From the NCBI RefSeq assembly GCF_014199295.1, contig NZ_JACIJH010000004.1:62001-126000 (forward strand): a DNA stretch of 64,000 nucleotides, given 5' to 3'. Numbering within the stretch: position 1 is the stretch's first letter; every line of letters starts with the position of its first letter. This stretch comes from Sphingopyxis panaciterrulae. GTDB taxonomy: Bacteria; Pseudomonadota; Alphaproteobacteria; Sphingomonadales; Sphingomonadaceae. The position numbers were made by a program, and so were the translations under genes. Positions 1-8,432 of the stretch are shown piece by piece. The notes beneath the pieces were generated by a model, which was not told where the DNA came from, searched no databases, and worked only from the letters and a program-made list of their open reading frames with translations.

Positions 1-400
1 GCGCCGCGGTCGCGGTCAGCGAGAAATCGTCGAGCCCGGCGCCCAGCCCCCGATGCCGCGCCTTCACCCAGTGGGGAAAGAAATCCTCCCCCGCGACGGC
101 GGTGCCGATCCCGCCGTGCGCGAGCAGCAGCGGCGCCTGCCCCGCCCCGCTCGCGTCGCCGATGCTCTGCCCCAGCGTGAAGGCGCCGCGCGCCGTGCGC
201 AGCAGCGCCGCCTCGTCGATGCCGATCCGCGCGTGCAGCGCCTCGATCCCCGGCCACGCGCGCCAGACGTCGCCCGGCGCCGCGTCGCCGGGCAGCGCCA
301 CCGCGCACACCTCGACCCCCCCCGGCGCCAGCGCGCGCCGCAGCGCCGCCGCCGTCAGCCACAGCGGCGCATCGCGCCCGAGGATGGCGACGACGCTCAT
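1..400 (-). CDS. Degenerate tryptophan-halogenase-like protein (3' end cut by window)
   Basis: Only the first 133 residues are inside the window. The start codon overlaps the stop of the upstream halogenase-like gene (ATGA at 397-400), so translation is probably coupled. Alignment by eye with the neighbouring halogenases is convincing in two stretches: I-G-I-D-E-A-A-L-L-R near residue 75, matching their L-G-L-D-E-A-E-F-M-R, and D-D-F-S-L-T-A near residue 125. The flavin-binding GGGTAGW motif is replaced by a G-R-D-A-P-L-W segment, and the position of the catalytic lysine (S-F-K in the neighbours) reads A-F-T. It therefore probably cannot bind FAD or form the usual chloramine intermediate. It may be a non-catalytic partner of the gene upstream. 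The family assignment is fairly safe; the role is inference. Confidence 0.75.
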   Translation of the reverse strand, partial: MSVVAILGRDAPLWLTAAALRRALAPGGVEVCAVALPGDAAPGDVWRAWPGIEALHARIGIDEAALLRTARGAFTLGQSIGDASGAGQAPLLLAHGGIGTAVAGEDFFPHWVKARHRGLGAGLDDFSLTATAA

Positions 401-1941
401 GCCGCGCTCGCCATGCCGGGCAGCACGACGCCCTCGGCCGCGCAAGTGCCCGCGATATAGTCGGCGAGCGGCGTCATCTCGGCGGCGTTGATCGCGATCC
501 GCTCCGCCAGCTCGTCGAGCCGCCGCTGCAATTCGGGCAGCGGCAGCCGCTCGGCGAGCGGGCTGCAGGCGCGCGGCACGATCCCCTGCCCCTCGAACAC
601 CGACAGCCAGCTATCGCGCGAAAAGAGGCCGAGCGCATAGTCGGGCGCGATCGCACTTTCGCGATACAGCGCGATCTTGTGCGCCAGGCTGTCGGGCAGC
701 GTCATGTGGCGCAGATGGTCCCACAGCGGCTCGCCCTCGCGCGCGTTCGCCGCATAGTGGAGGACGATGAAATCGCGGGTGCGGTCGTAATGGATCTCGA
801 ACAATCGGTTGAACTCGGCGCGCAGCCGCGCATCGACCTTGTCCCCGCGGCGCGGCATCAGCGCCGCCAGGTCGGTCACCGCCGCCTGGATCAGGAAGAT
901 GCTCGTCGATTCGAGCGGCTCCAGGAACCCGCTCGACAGGCCGATCGCCGCGACATTGCCCGCCCAGCCCGCGCCACGCCGCCCGGCCTGAAAGCGCAGC
1001 AGCCGCGGCTCGCCCCGCGCCGCGCCGTCGATCGCGCCGCGCAAAGTGCGCTCGGCCTCCTCCTCGCTGCAAAAGCCGCTGGCGAAGACATGGCCGTTGC
1101 CGGTGCGATGCTGAAGCGGGATGCGCCAGGTCCAGCCGCCGCGCTGCGCGGTGCAGCGGGTCAGCGGGATCAGCGGCGCCGTCCCCTCGCACGCCAGCGC
1201 CAGCGCGCGGTCGCACGGCAGCCATTCGCTCCAGTCGCGCCACGGTACCCCCAGCGTCTGCCCGAGCAGCAGCGAGCGGAATCCCGAACAGTCGACGAAC
1301 AGGTCGCCCGCGACCTCCGCGCCCGATTCCAGCGTCAGCGCCGCGACGTCGCCGCTCTCGCCGTCGCGCGCAACGTCGACGACCTGACCCTCCATCCGCC
1401 GCACCCCGCGCGCGGTCGCCCACTGGCGCAGGTGCCGCGCATAGAGGCCGGCGTCGAAATGATAGGCATAGGCATAGGCCGAGCGGATCGACGCCGGGTC
1501 TTCGCCCGGATGCTCGAAGGCGGCGGCGCGGCCCGCCGCGACCGCGAAGCTGTAGGCCTGAAGCGACCGCGTATCGCTGCCCGCCAGCCGCGCCCGCGCA
1601 TGGTGATGCTGGAAATCGGCGCCCGCCCAGCGCTCGCCGAAGGTGCCGAAGGGGTGGATATAACGCTCGCCCGCGCGGCCCCAGCCGACGAACTCGATGC
1701 CGATCTTGAAGCTCGCCATCGTCGCGCGCATGAACTCGGCCTCGTCGAGGCCCAGCATGTCGTTGAAATCCTTGATATGCGGCAGCGTCGCCTCGCCGAC
1801 CCCGACCGTGCCGATGGCATCGGATTCGATCAGCGTGATGTCGTAATCGGCGGCGGGCAGCAGCCGCGCCAGCCCGGCCGCCGCCATCCAGCCCGCGGTG
1901 CCGCCGCCCAATATGACGATCCGATAGGGGCTGTCCGTCAT
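397..1941 (-). CDS. Flavin-dependent tryptophan-halogenase-family protein
   Basis: A 514-residue protein of the tryptophan halogenase family (FADH2-dependent, known members chlorinate indole or related rings). Visible motifs: GGGTAGW for FAD binding near residue 12, the lysine in S-F-K near residue 78 that corresponds to the catalytic lysine of PrnA, the family signature W-T-W-R-I-P near residue 269, and the catalytic glutamate context G-F-L-E-P-L-E-S near residue 340. The start at 1941 is chosen over an in-frame ATG at 1971 because GGAG lies seven bases upstream and the flavin motif then begins at the usual distance. It lies downstream of a TonB receptor, like the homologues at 14206-15708 and 17445-18980, so the natural substrate is probably linked to glycan uptake rather than to natural-product synthesis. 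No flavin reductase is seen nearby. Confidence 0.88.
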   Translation of the reverse strand: MTDSPYRIVILGGGTAGWMAAAGLARLLPAADYDITLIESDAIGTVGVGEATLPHIKDFNDMLGLDEAEFMRATMASFKIGIEFVGWGRAGERYIHPFGTFGERWAGADFQHHHARARLAGSDTRSLQAYSFAVAAGRAAAFEHPGEDPASIRSAYAYAYHFDAGLYARHLRQWATARGVRRMEGQVVDVARDGESGDVAALTLESGAEVAGDLFVDCSGFRSLLLGQTLGVPWRDWSEWLPCDRALALACEGTAPLIPLTRCTAQRGGWTWRIPLQHRTGNGHVFASGFCSEEEAERTLRGAIDGAARGEPRLLRFQAGRRGAGWAGNVAAIGLSSGFLEPLESTSIFLIQAAVTDLAALMPRRGDKVDARLRAEFNRLFEIHYDRTRDFIVLHYAANAREGEPLWDHLRHMTLPDSLAHKIALYRESAIAPDYALGLFSRDSWLSVFEGQGIVPRACSPLAERLPLPELQRRLDELAERIAINAAEMTPLADYIAGTCAAEGVVLPGMASAA

Positions 1942-1996
1942 CGCCGCTCCATTGTCATCGAAGCGGGCCAATCCATGGCGCCCGCCCTCCCCGCAT

Positions 1997-2099
1997 CGTC
2001 ATGCTGAACGTGTTTCAGCATCCATGGCCAGATCTCTCCTTCCGCGCCGCGCCCTGTTCGAGGGCGGACCATGGACCCTGAAACAAGTTCAGGGTGACG
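1997..2099. repeat. Imperfect inverted repeat, CTGAA-C-GTTTCAG family
   Basis: Two arms of about 31 bases (1997-2027 and 2069-2099) are reverse complements with a few mismatches. Both outer ends read CGTCA/TGACG and both inner ends CCATGG. It lies just downstream of the TonB receptor terminator, in the gap before the halogenase-like gene. Other palindromic intergenic repeats of this window share the GTCA...TGAC ends. Confidence 0.75.
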
Positions 2100-2138
2100 A
2101 GGGGGAGGAACCTGCGCTGTCAAGACTATCGCTCCCCC

Positions 2139-2165
2139 AAAAAGGGGCGACCGCCCGGCCGCCCC
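2139..2165 (-). terminator. Rho-independent terminator of the TonB receptor gene
   Basis: Read on the minus strand, GGGGCG pairs with CGCCCC with an internal CCG/CGG extension, followed directly by TTTTT. It sits 12 bases past the stop of the receptor gene and would reduce transcription into the halogenase genes downstream. Confidence 0.75.
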
Positions 2166-2176
2166 CTCCCCCTTGG

Positions 2177-5100
2177 TCAGAATTTCACACGCGCCCCGAA
2201 CTGGAAGCGGCGGTCGACCCGGCCCCAGTTGGCGTCGCGATAGACCGGCTTGGCCCCCGGCGTCAGCGCCGTGTCGCCAAAGATCTGCTGCTGATAGACG
2301 GTCGTCGTGTTCAGCAGATTCTGCCCCTCGATCGACAGCTCCAGCCACGGCGTCGGCGAAAAGCGGATCGACCCGTCGAGGAAGCCGACCGGTTTCTGGA
2401 ACACCGGCAGGCCGATGCAGCAGTCGAGGTTGTTGGTCAGGAAGCGCGAGCGCCAGTTATAGGCGAGGCGCAGCGCCACCGGTCCCTTCTCGTACAGGCC
2501 CACGATGTTGAACGTATGCTTGGAAATGCCCGCGAGCCGGTGCGAGTCGATCACCGCGCCGCGCCCGCCCGACACGTCGAGACCCGCCCCGAAGCCGCCG
2601 GTGCCGCCGCCGTCGAGCGCGCCCTGCGTCGCAAGGTTCGAATTGCTGATGCCGCTCTGCTCGACCAGCGTATAATTCGCCTGCATCCCCAGCCCCGACA
2701 GCAATCCGGGCAGGAAGTCGAAGAAGGTCTGGAACCCTGCTTCGAGGCCGTAAAGCTCGCCGCCGTCCTTCACGTTGCGCGGCCCGCGCATCACCACCGT
2801 CTGCTCCGACCCGCCATTGTCGAAGCTGCGGATGAACTCGCCATAGGACACGGTGTTGCGCAGCTTCTTGTAGAAGATGTCGGCGTGGAACGAGGTCGCG
2901 CCGCGATAATGTTCGAAGGTCAGGTCGAACTGGTCGGCGAGCACCGGCTTCAGCCCCGCAAAGCCCGATTCGGCGCGGAAGATGAAATTATAGCCGGTGA
3001 TGTTGCCGGCGCCGTCGCGGACGATGAACGGGCTGTCGGCGCTCGTGTCGATCAGCGGCGCCTGGATCGACACATAGTTGCGAAGCAGGCCGAAATCGGG
3101 CCGCGCCATCGCCCGCGAATAGCCGAAGCGGACGAAATTATGGTCGTCGAGCCCGAAGCGGACGTTCAGGCTGGGCAGGACGTTGGTGTAGGACGCCTTG
3201 AAATTGTTCGGCGTCCCGCTGCCGTCGGCAAAGGCGATCAGATCGTCGGTCAGATAGCAGGCCGGATTGACCACCGCGTCGGGACCCAGCGGCGTGCCGC
3301 ACGGCGTCAGCAGCAACTGGGTGAATATATTGGGCTGCGGGAAGCCGACGCTGCCCGTGCTGTCGATGTCGGTGCGGACGATACGAACGCCGATGTTGCC
3401 GCGCACATTGACGCCGCCCAGCATCGCATTGTCGCCGCCGAAGCGCAGCATCGCATAGGCCGCCTTGGTCTTCTCGGTCGCCTTCATCACCTCGGGCGGG
3501 GTGAAGCAGCCGACGGTCGCCTCGGCGCGGTCGCAGATCGGCGACCAGCCGGGCAGGATCGGCGGGCTGGTGTTCGGCCCCGCCAGCCCCTCGACCAGCT
3601 TGGCGCGGTCGCGGATCGCCTCGCGGCTCAGATAGACCAGATCGCCATTGTCATAGGCGCTGCCGTTGTAGAAGCCGCCGCCCAGGCTGTAGGGCACGAA
3701 CAGCCCCGCGCCATAGCCCTGGAAATCGGGCCGCGCGCCGCATCCGGCGGGATAGGCGGCGGGCGTGCTGTTGTCGACGTTGAAGCCCGGCCCGTTGCAG
3801 TTCCACGACGCCGCGATCGGCGTCCAGTTGAACGAGGAATAGCGGATATTCTGCTCGCGGTCCGAATAGCGGACGCCGACCTTCAGCGAATCGATCCAGT
3901 CGCTGCCCTCGAACTCGTAATCGACGTCGGCCTTCAGCGCGAGTTCCTCGGCGTCATTATCCTCCAGATGCGCCTGGATGAACGGCATCCAGTAATTGTG
4001 CGGATTGGCGAGGCCGCCGTCGGCGTAGTTGACGCCCGACCCCGGCAGCAGCCTTATCTCGGGCGTGCCGTCCTTGTTCACGCTGTAATCATAATCGGCC
4101 ATCGACCCGGTCGCGACCAGGATATCGTCGTTGGTGGTCTTCGCCTTGATCCACTGCGCGTCGAAATTGACATGCAGCCGGTCGGTCGCGTCCCATTGCA
4201 GATTGGCCGACAGGTCGCGCGTCTTTTCGCGGTGGTCGAAATTGCGCGCCTCGTTCTGGAAATACATCCCGTTGGTGCAGGCGGCGGGATCGGGGCAATA
4301 GCTGACGAAGGGCTGGCCGGGGACGGCCGATCCGGTGTCGGTCATCACCCCCGCATTCTCGAAGCTGCCGCGCCAGCTCCCATAGGCCTGGGTCAGCAGG
4401 CCCGATTCGAGCATCCCGTCGGCGCCGAAGACGAAGGGCGAGCTGCCGATCTGCGGGCGCAGGATGGTCGAGGCGACCGGGTTGAACGCGGGCGTGCCGA
4501 AATAGGTGCCCTCGAGGATCGCGTGCGAGGCATTTTCCAGCCAGGCGTTGTGATAGGTCGACTGGATGAACTGCACGCTCGCGCGCACGTCGCCGGTCGG
4601 GCTTTCATATTGCCCGGCCAGCGCGATGCCCTCGCGCGTGCGGTCGTAATCGACCTGCGAATAGCGGATGCCGTCGGGGGCGAACGCCCAGCCGGTGCCG
4701 CCGAAGGGGTTGGCGTCGCAATGGACGCTGCCGTCGGCGTCGACCACCCCGCTGCCGTCGGGATTGACCGCGCCCGCCGAGCAATAGGTGCGGATCTTGT
4801 CCATGATGACGCTTTCGGTCCGCGTCACGACATGGCTGCGCGCATAGTCGGCCATCAGGCCGAAGCGGCCCGCGGGCGTGTCGAAGGTCTTGCTGATCAG
4901 CGCGGAGAATTCGCCGTTCCACTTGTCCGACCGGTCGCCATAGGTCGCCTTGGCATTGGCGGTGACGATCAGCCCCGGCTCGTCGAACGGCAGCCGCGTG
5001 CGCAGGTCGACGGTGCCCGCGATCCCGCCCTCGATCATGTCGGCGGTCTGGTTCTTGTAGGCGTCGATACGCGCCATCAGCTCGGGCGAGATATCGTTGA

Positions 5101-5545
5101 AATTCAGCCCGCGATAGCTATCGGCCGAAAAGCTGTCGCGCCCGTTGACCTCGGTGCGCACGAAGGTCAGGCCGCGGATCAGAACGCCGGCCGGCTCGCC
5201 CGACGGGTGAGTGCTGTCGTCGGTGGACTGGAGCCGCGACACGGTGATGCCCGGCACGCGCTGCAGCGCGCTCGACACCGAATTGTCGGGAAAGGCGCCG
5301 ATATCGGTCGCGTCGATCGAATCGACGACGGTCTCGGCATTCTTCTTGCGCTCCTGCGCCGTCTGCAGCGCGCTGCGCACGCCGACGACGACGATATCGC
5401 TGCCGCTGCCGGCAGTCTCGTCCGCCGGCGCGGCCGCATCCTGCGCCGCGGCCGGCGCCGCCACCAGCAATCCCGCGCCCGCCAGCACCGCCAGCGACAC
5501 CCCACCGCGCAACCGCGCACCGATTCCGAATCCCTTGAGCGTCAT
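2177..5545 (-). CDS. TonB-dependent receptor, Xanthomonas/Caulobacter type
   Basis: A 1122-residue outer-membrane receptor that should import glycan fragments using energy from TonB-ExbBD. The start at 5545 gives a clear signal peptide (hydrophobic stretch ending A-A-P-A-A-A-Q-D) and has GGGAG just upstream; a longer in-frame start at 5572 would spoil it. The TonB box region D-I-V-V-V-G-V-R is followed by the plug with S-A-L-Q-R-V-P-G-I-T-V, and the chain ends in a barrel strand finishing F-G-A-R-V-K-F. The length and the K-N-A-E-T-V-V-D-S-I plug sequence are typical of the large receptors of Caulobacter and Xanthomonas that often sit in carbohydrate loci. Transporter upstream and halogenase-like genes downstream support a glycan role; the exact sugar is not shown. 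Confidence 0.93.
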   Translation of the reverse strand: MTLKGFGIGARLRGGVSLAVLAGAGLLVAAPAAAQDAAAPADETAGSGSDIVVVGVRSALQTAQERKKNAETVVDSIDATDIGAFPDNSVSSALQRVPGITVSRLQSTDDSTHPSGEPAGVLIRGLTFVRTEVNGRDSFSADSYRGLNFNDISPELMARIDAYKNQTADMIEGGIAGTVDLRTRLPFDEPGLIVTANAKATYGDRSDKWNGEFSALISKTFDTPAGRFGLMADYARSHVVTRTESVIMDKIRTYCSAGAVNPDGSGVVDADGSVHCDANPFGGTGWAFAPDGIRYSQVDYDRTREGIALAGQYESPTGDVRASVQFIQSTYHNAWLENASHAILEGTYFGTPAFNPVASTILRPQIGSSPFVFGADGMLESGLLTQAYGSWRGSFENAGVMTDTGSAVPGQPFVSYCPDPAACTNGMYFQNEARNFDHREKTRDLSANLQWDATDRLHVNFDAQWIKAKTTNDDILVATGSMADYDYSVNKDGTPEIRLLPGSGVNYADGGLANPHNYWMPFIQAHLEDNDAEELALKADVDYEFEGSDWIDSLKVGVRYSDREQNIRYSSFNWTPIAASWNCNGPGFNVDNSTPAAYPAGCGARPDFQGYGAGLFVPYSLGGGFYNGSAYDNGDLVYLSREAIRDRAKLVEGLAGPNTSPPILPGWSPICDRAEATVGCFTPPEVMKATEKTKAAYAMLRFGGDNAMLGGVNVRGNIGVRIVRTDIDSTGSVGFPQPNIFTQLLLTPCGTPLGPDAVVNPACYLTDDLIAFADGSGTPNNFKASYTNVLPSLNVRFGLDDHNFVRFGYSRAMARPDFGLLRNYVSIQAPLIDTSADSPFIVRDGAGNITGYNFIFRAESGFAGLKPVLADQFDLTFEHYRGATSFHADIFYKKLRNTVSYGEFIRSFDNGGSEQTVVMRGPRNVKDGGELYGLEAGFQTFFDFLPGLLSGLGMQANYTLVEQSGISNSNLATQGALDGGGTGGFGAGLDVSGGRGAVIDSHRLAGISKHTFNIVGLYEKGPVALRLAYNWRSRFLTNNLDCCIGLPVFQKPVGFLDGSIRFSPTPWLELSIEGQNLLNTTTVYQQQIFGDTALTPGAKPVYRDANWGRVDRRFQFGARVKF

Positions 5546-5644
5546 GGCTCTCCCCTTCCCTGATCCGCCCATTGGCTGGGCCTATCGTTCGCACAGCATG
5601 GGCGGCCGATCGTCGCGCCATCTGTTTGCACTTTTTTGCGTATT

Positions 5645-5660
5645 ATTGCAGAATAGGCAA
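5645..5660. repeat. Direct repeat copy 1, TTGC...GCAA type
   Basis: ATTGCAGAATAGGCAA here closely matches ATTGCAGAGTAGCAA at 5772-5786. Each copy has TTGC and GCAA ends and could be half of a regulator array in front of the TonB receptor. Confidence 0.4.
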
Positions 5661-5679
5661 GCCCGTTTTATATGGGCTT
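5659..5679. repeat. Hairpin in the TonB receptor leader
   Basis: AAGCCC (5659-5664) and GGGCTT (5674-5679) form a perfect six-base stem with an AT-rich nine-base loop, about 115 bases upstream of the receptor start. No T-run follows on the minus strand, so it is not a standard terminator. Confidence 0.4.
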
Positions 5680-5771
5680 CATCCAATTGATTTTATGAAT
5701 TATTTCTCTGTTATTCTCAGGATTCAAGCGGAAAATGGCTCAGAATCTGCGTGACATATCGGCTGAATACG

Positions 5772-5786
5772 ATTGCAGAGTAGCAA
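5772..5786. repeat. Direct repeat copy 2, TTGC...GCAA type
   Basis: ATTGCAGAGTAGCAA, the partner of the copy at 5645-5660. It ends three bases before the 20-bp palindrome at 5790-5809, which has TGCAA/TTGCA half-sites as well. Confidence 0.4.
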
Positions 5787-5789
5787 TAT

Positions 5790-5809
5790 ATATGCAAATA
5801 TTTGCATAT
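5790..5809. promoter_or_regulatory. 20-bp perfect palindrome, candidate operator
   Basis: ATATGCAAATATTTGCATAT is its own reverse complement. It lies in the 279-base gap between the MFS gene stop and the TonB receptor start, about 245 bases upstream of the receptor. This gap is strikingly AT-rich for the region. No T-run follows, so a protein-binding site is more likely than a terminator. A shorter related site overlaps the MFS start at 7344-7356. The LacI-type gene at 7412 is the nearest candidate regulator, but this is a guess. Confidence 0.6.
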
Positions 5810-5824
5810 GCCATCGACCTCATG

Positions 5825-7357
5825 CTACGCGGCACTTTCGCCAACTTCCGCGCGCGGCCCGATGAACAGCGCCGCCCCCGCGGCCAGCACGAGCAGCCCG
5901 CCGGCCAGCGCAAGCGCCGGTCCCGGCTCGCCGCCGAACAGATGGCGGATCGCCGGCCCCAGGCAGACCGCGGCGACGAGCTGCGGCACGACGAGGAAGA
6001 TATTGTGGATGCCCAGATAGACGCCGACCTTCCCGGGCGCGACCGCTCCGACGATGATCGCATAGGGCAGCGACAGCACCGCCGCCCAGGCGAGCCCGAT
6101 GCCGAGCGAGGCGAGCCACAGCAGGTCCGGATCGGGCAGGATCACGAACCCCGCCATCCCCGCCGCGCCGCACAGCAGGCACAGCGCATAGGTCTGCCGC
6201 TCGCCGATCCGCGCCGCGATCCCCGGCAGCGCCAGCGCCGCGAGCGCGGCGACGGCGTTATAGCCTGCGAACAGCATGCCGACCCAGTCGGCGGCGGCGT
6301 TGAATGGCGCCGATGCCGCGTCGCCGGTGCCGTAATGCGCCCGCGCCACCGCCGGCGCGGCATAGATCCACATCGCGAACAGCGCGAACCAGGTGAAGAA
6401 TTGCACCAGCGCAAGCTGGCGCAGCGCGCGCGGCATGCGGCGGAAATCCTCGACGATCTGGAGCATCCCCAGCGCCCCGTCACCGCGCGCGCGGCGCCGC
6501 GCCACCGCGATCTCGGCCGCCCCGACCAGCAGCGCGGCCCCGGCGAGCAGCGCGACCTCCCATTGCCAGCCCCGCGCGAGCGCGACGGCCAGCAGCCCCG
6601 CGCCCCCGGCGGCAAGCGCCCAGGCGCGGCGCAGCACCGGCGGCTCGCCCATCTCGCCTTCGCGTGCCACGCGCCGCAGGGACGCGTCGGCGGGCCGCTC
6701 GCGGGTGGTCAGCACGGTCCACAGCATCGAGGCGAGCAGGCAGGCGGCCCCGATGTAGAAGGCATAGCGCACCGACGACGGCAGCCCGCCCGCCTCGCCG
6801 ACCCCCGACACGCCGAACCAGTTGACCAGCACCCACGGCAGCGACGAGGCGAAGACCGCGCCGGTGCCGATGAAGAAGACCTGCACCGCATAGCCGCGCG
6901 CCCGCTGCGTGTGCGGCAGATTGTCGGCGACCAGCGCGCGCGAGGGGTCCATTGCGATATTGTTCGACGCGGTGAGCAGCCACAGCGCCGCGATCGCCGC
7001 CCACAGCGTCGCGGCATTGGGCATCAGGACCAGCGCGAGCGCCGACAGCAGCCCGCCCGCGACCAGAAAGGGCCGGCGCCTGCCGTGGCGCGAGCGCGAA
7101 TGATCGCTCAGATGCCCGATGATCGGCTGGACGATCAGTCCGGTGATCGGCCCCGCGATCCACAGCAGAGGCAGTTCGGCGACGTCGGCGCCGAGCGCCT
7201 GGAAGATGCGGCTCGTATTGGCATTCTGCAGCCCCCAGACGATCTGGATGCCGAACAGCGCAAAGCACATGCTCCACAGGCGAAAGCCGTCCGCCGCGCC
7301 CGCGCGCGGCGGCTCGCTGCGAAATACCGCCCCCTCACCGCTCTGCAAATCTTGCAT
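5825..7357 (-). CDS. MFS sugar transporter (GPH/sucrose-transporter-like)
   Basis: A 510-residue inner-membrane protein with about 12 hydrophobic segments. The start of the mature chain, W-G-L-Q-N-A-N-T-S-R-I-F, and the following L-S-D-H-S-R-S-R-H-G-R-R-R-P-F loop between helices 2 and 3 are typical of bacterial sucrose or maltose cation symporters. It would carry a disaccharide or oligosaccharide from periplasm to cytoplasm after uptake by the TonB receptor encoded next. The start at 7357 has a strong GGGGGAGGG ribosome site. It is transcribed divergently from the LacI-type gene at 7412, and a TGCAA...TTGCA element covers its start codon. The substrate class is inferred from family resemblance only. 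Confidence 0.85.
   Translation of the reverse strand: MQDLQSGEGAVFRSEPPRAGAADGFRLWSMCFALFGIQIVWGLQNANTSRIFQALGADVAELPLLWIAGPITGLIVQPIIGHLSDHSRSRHGRRRPFLVAGGLLSALALVLMPNAATLWAAIAALWLLTASNNIAMDPSRALVADNLPHTQRARGYAVQVFFIGTGAVFASSLPWVLVNWFGVSGVGEAGGLPSSVRYAFYIGAACLLASMLWTVLTTRERPADASLRRVAREGEMGEPPVLRRAWALAAGGAGLLAVALARGWQWEVALLAGAALLVGAAEIAVARRRARGDGALGMLQIVEDFRRMPRALRQLALVQFFTWFALFAMWIYAAPAVARAHYGTGDAASAPFNAAADWVGMLFAGYNAVAALAALALPGIAARIGERQTYALCLLCGAAGMAGFVILPDPDLLWLASLGIGLAWAAVLSLPYAIIVGAVAPGKVGVYLGIHNIFLVVPQLVAAVCLGPAIRHLFGGEPGPALALAGGLLVLAAGAALFIGPRAEVGESAA
7344..7356. promoter_or_regulatory. Imperfect TGCAA...TTGCA element at the MFS start
   Basis: TGCAAATCTTGCA resembles the centre of the 20-bp palindrome at 5790-5809 (TGCAAATATTTGCA). 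It overlaps the MFS start codon and lies about 60 bases from the divergent LacI-type gene, so it could be a weaker copy of the same operator. Part of it is coding sequence, so chance is possible. Confidence 0.3.
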
Positions 7358-7411
7358 TGCCCTCCCCCGCGCGGCTAACGCTCGCCCACGTCAGACACGG
7401 ATGATCTGTTC

Positions 7412-8416
7412 ATGACCCACAGCAATACCAGATTGGAAGACCTCGCAAAGATGGCGGGAGTCTCGATCTCGACCGTGTCGCGCGCGCTCAACGATCATCC
7501 GCTCATCAGCCTCAAGACCAAGAAGCGCATCTGGGCGCTGGCGCGCGAGAACAACTATCCCTTTCGCAGTTCGATGCCCGCGGCGCCGCTCGGGTCCGAA
7601 GGCTCGATCGTCGTCGTCACCCCGCATATGCAGGGCCGGCCGCTGCCGCTCTCGCACCCCTTCTTCCTCGAACTGCTGGCGAGCATCGGCGAGGCGGCGC
7701 GCGCGCGCGACTGCGACTTCACCGTCAGCCACACCGCACCGCGCGATTTCGACGATCTCGTCGCGGTGACGACGACCAGCCGCGCCAAGGGCGTGATCTT
7801 CCTCGGCCAGTCGATGCTCCACGACGAATTCAACCGACTCGCCGACTCGAATGGCAATTTCGTCGTCTGGGGCGCACATCTGCCGGGACAGAAATATCGC
7901 TCGGTCGGCTCGGACAATCTGCTCGGCGGCCGCCGCGCGACGCTCCACCTCCTCCGCCTCGGCCGCCGCCGCATCGCCTTCCTCGGCAGCAGCGACCCGG
8001 AGGCGATGCAGCGCCACCAGGGCTATCTCGAGGCGCTCGAGGCGAGCGACGTGGCTTTCGATGTCGCGCTCGATATCCGCGTCGACTTCGGCTTCGAATC
8101 GGCGGAAAGCGCGACCACCAAACTCCTGACGCGCGGGCAGGACATCGACGGCATCGTCGCGACCAGCGACCTCATCGCGCTCGGCGCGATCCGCGCGCTG
8201 CGCAAGGGCGGGCGAATGGTGCCGAAGGATGTCTCGGTGGTCGGCTACGACGACATGCTGCTTGCGCGGCTCAGCACGCCTGCGCTCACCACGATCCAGC
8301 AGGACACGGCCGAGGCCGGGCGGCGACTGGTGTCGCAGATCATGGATTCCGATTCGGAACAGCCGCCCGAATATCTGCCGACCAATCTGATCGTGCGGGA
8401 GTCGTGCGGGGCCTGA
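7412..8416 (+). CDS. LacI-family transcriptional regulator
   Basis: A 334-residue LacI/GalR regulator. The N-terminal helix-turn-helix is plain: L-E-D-L-A-K-M-A-G-V-S-I-S-T-V-S-R-A-L-N, followed by the hinge and a periplasmic-binding-protein-like sugar domain (residues 60-330) with G-R-R-A-T-L-H-L-L-R-L-G-R-R-R-I-A-F and V-S-V-V-G-Y-D-D. It diverges from the MFS transporter, the usual position for a repressor that controls an uptake gene and answers to its sugar. Its likely targets are the transporter and the TonB receptor. It is convergent with the GH3 gene, whose stop lies 16 bases away. It differs clearly from the second LacI-type protein at 12195-13265, so two separate sugar signals may be read. 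Confidence 0.93.
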   Translation: MTHSNTRLEDLAKMAGVSISTVSRALNDHPLISLKTKKRIWALARENNYPFRSSMPAAPLGSEGSIVVVTPHMQGRPLPLSHPFFLELLASIGEAARARDCDFTVSHTAPRDFDDLVAVTTTSRAKGVIFLGQSMLHDEFNRLADSNGNFVVWGAHLPGQKYRSVGSDNLLGGRRATLHLLRLGRRRIAFLGSSDPEAMQRHQGYLEALEASDVAFDVALDIRVDFGFESAESATTKLLTRGQDIDGIVATSDLIALGAIRALRKGGRMVPKDVSVVGYDDMLLARLSTPALTTIQQDTAEAGRRLVSQIMDSDSEQPPEYLPTNLIVRESCGA

Positions 8417-8432
8417 GCGCCTCGCCCGATCC

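Noticed and set aside
1952-5563. Very long open frame (about 1200 codons) on the plus strand over the first TonB receptor
   Set aside because: It is antisense to a well-supported receptor, Arg/Ala/Asp-rich without domains, and is a usual shadow in GC-rich DNA.
7374-7385. GCTAACGCTCGC as a third type of LacI operator between MFS and regulator genes
   Set aside because: It shares only part of the AACGTT core with the better sites and is not symmetric enough to call.
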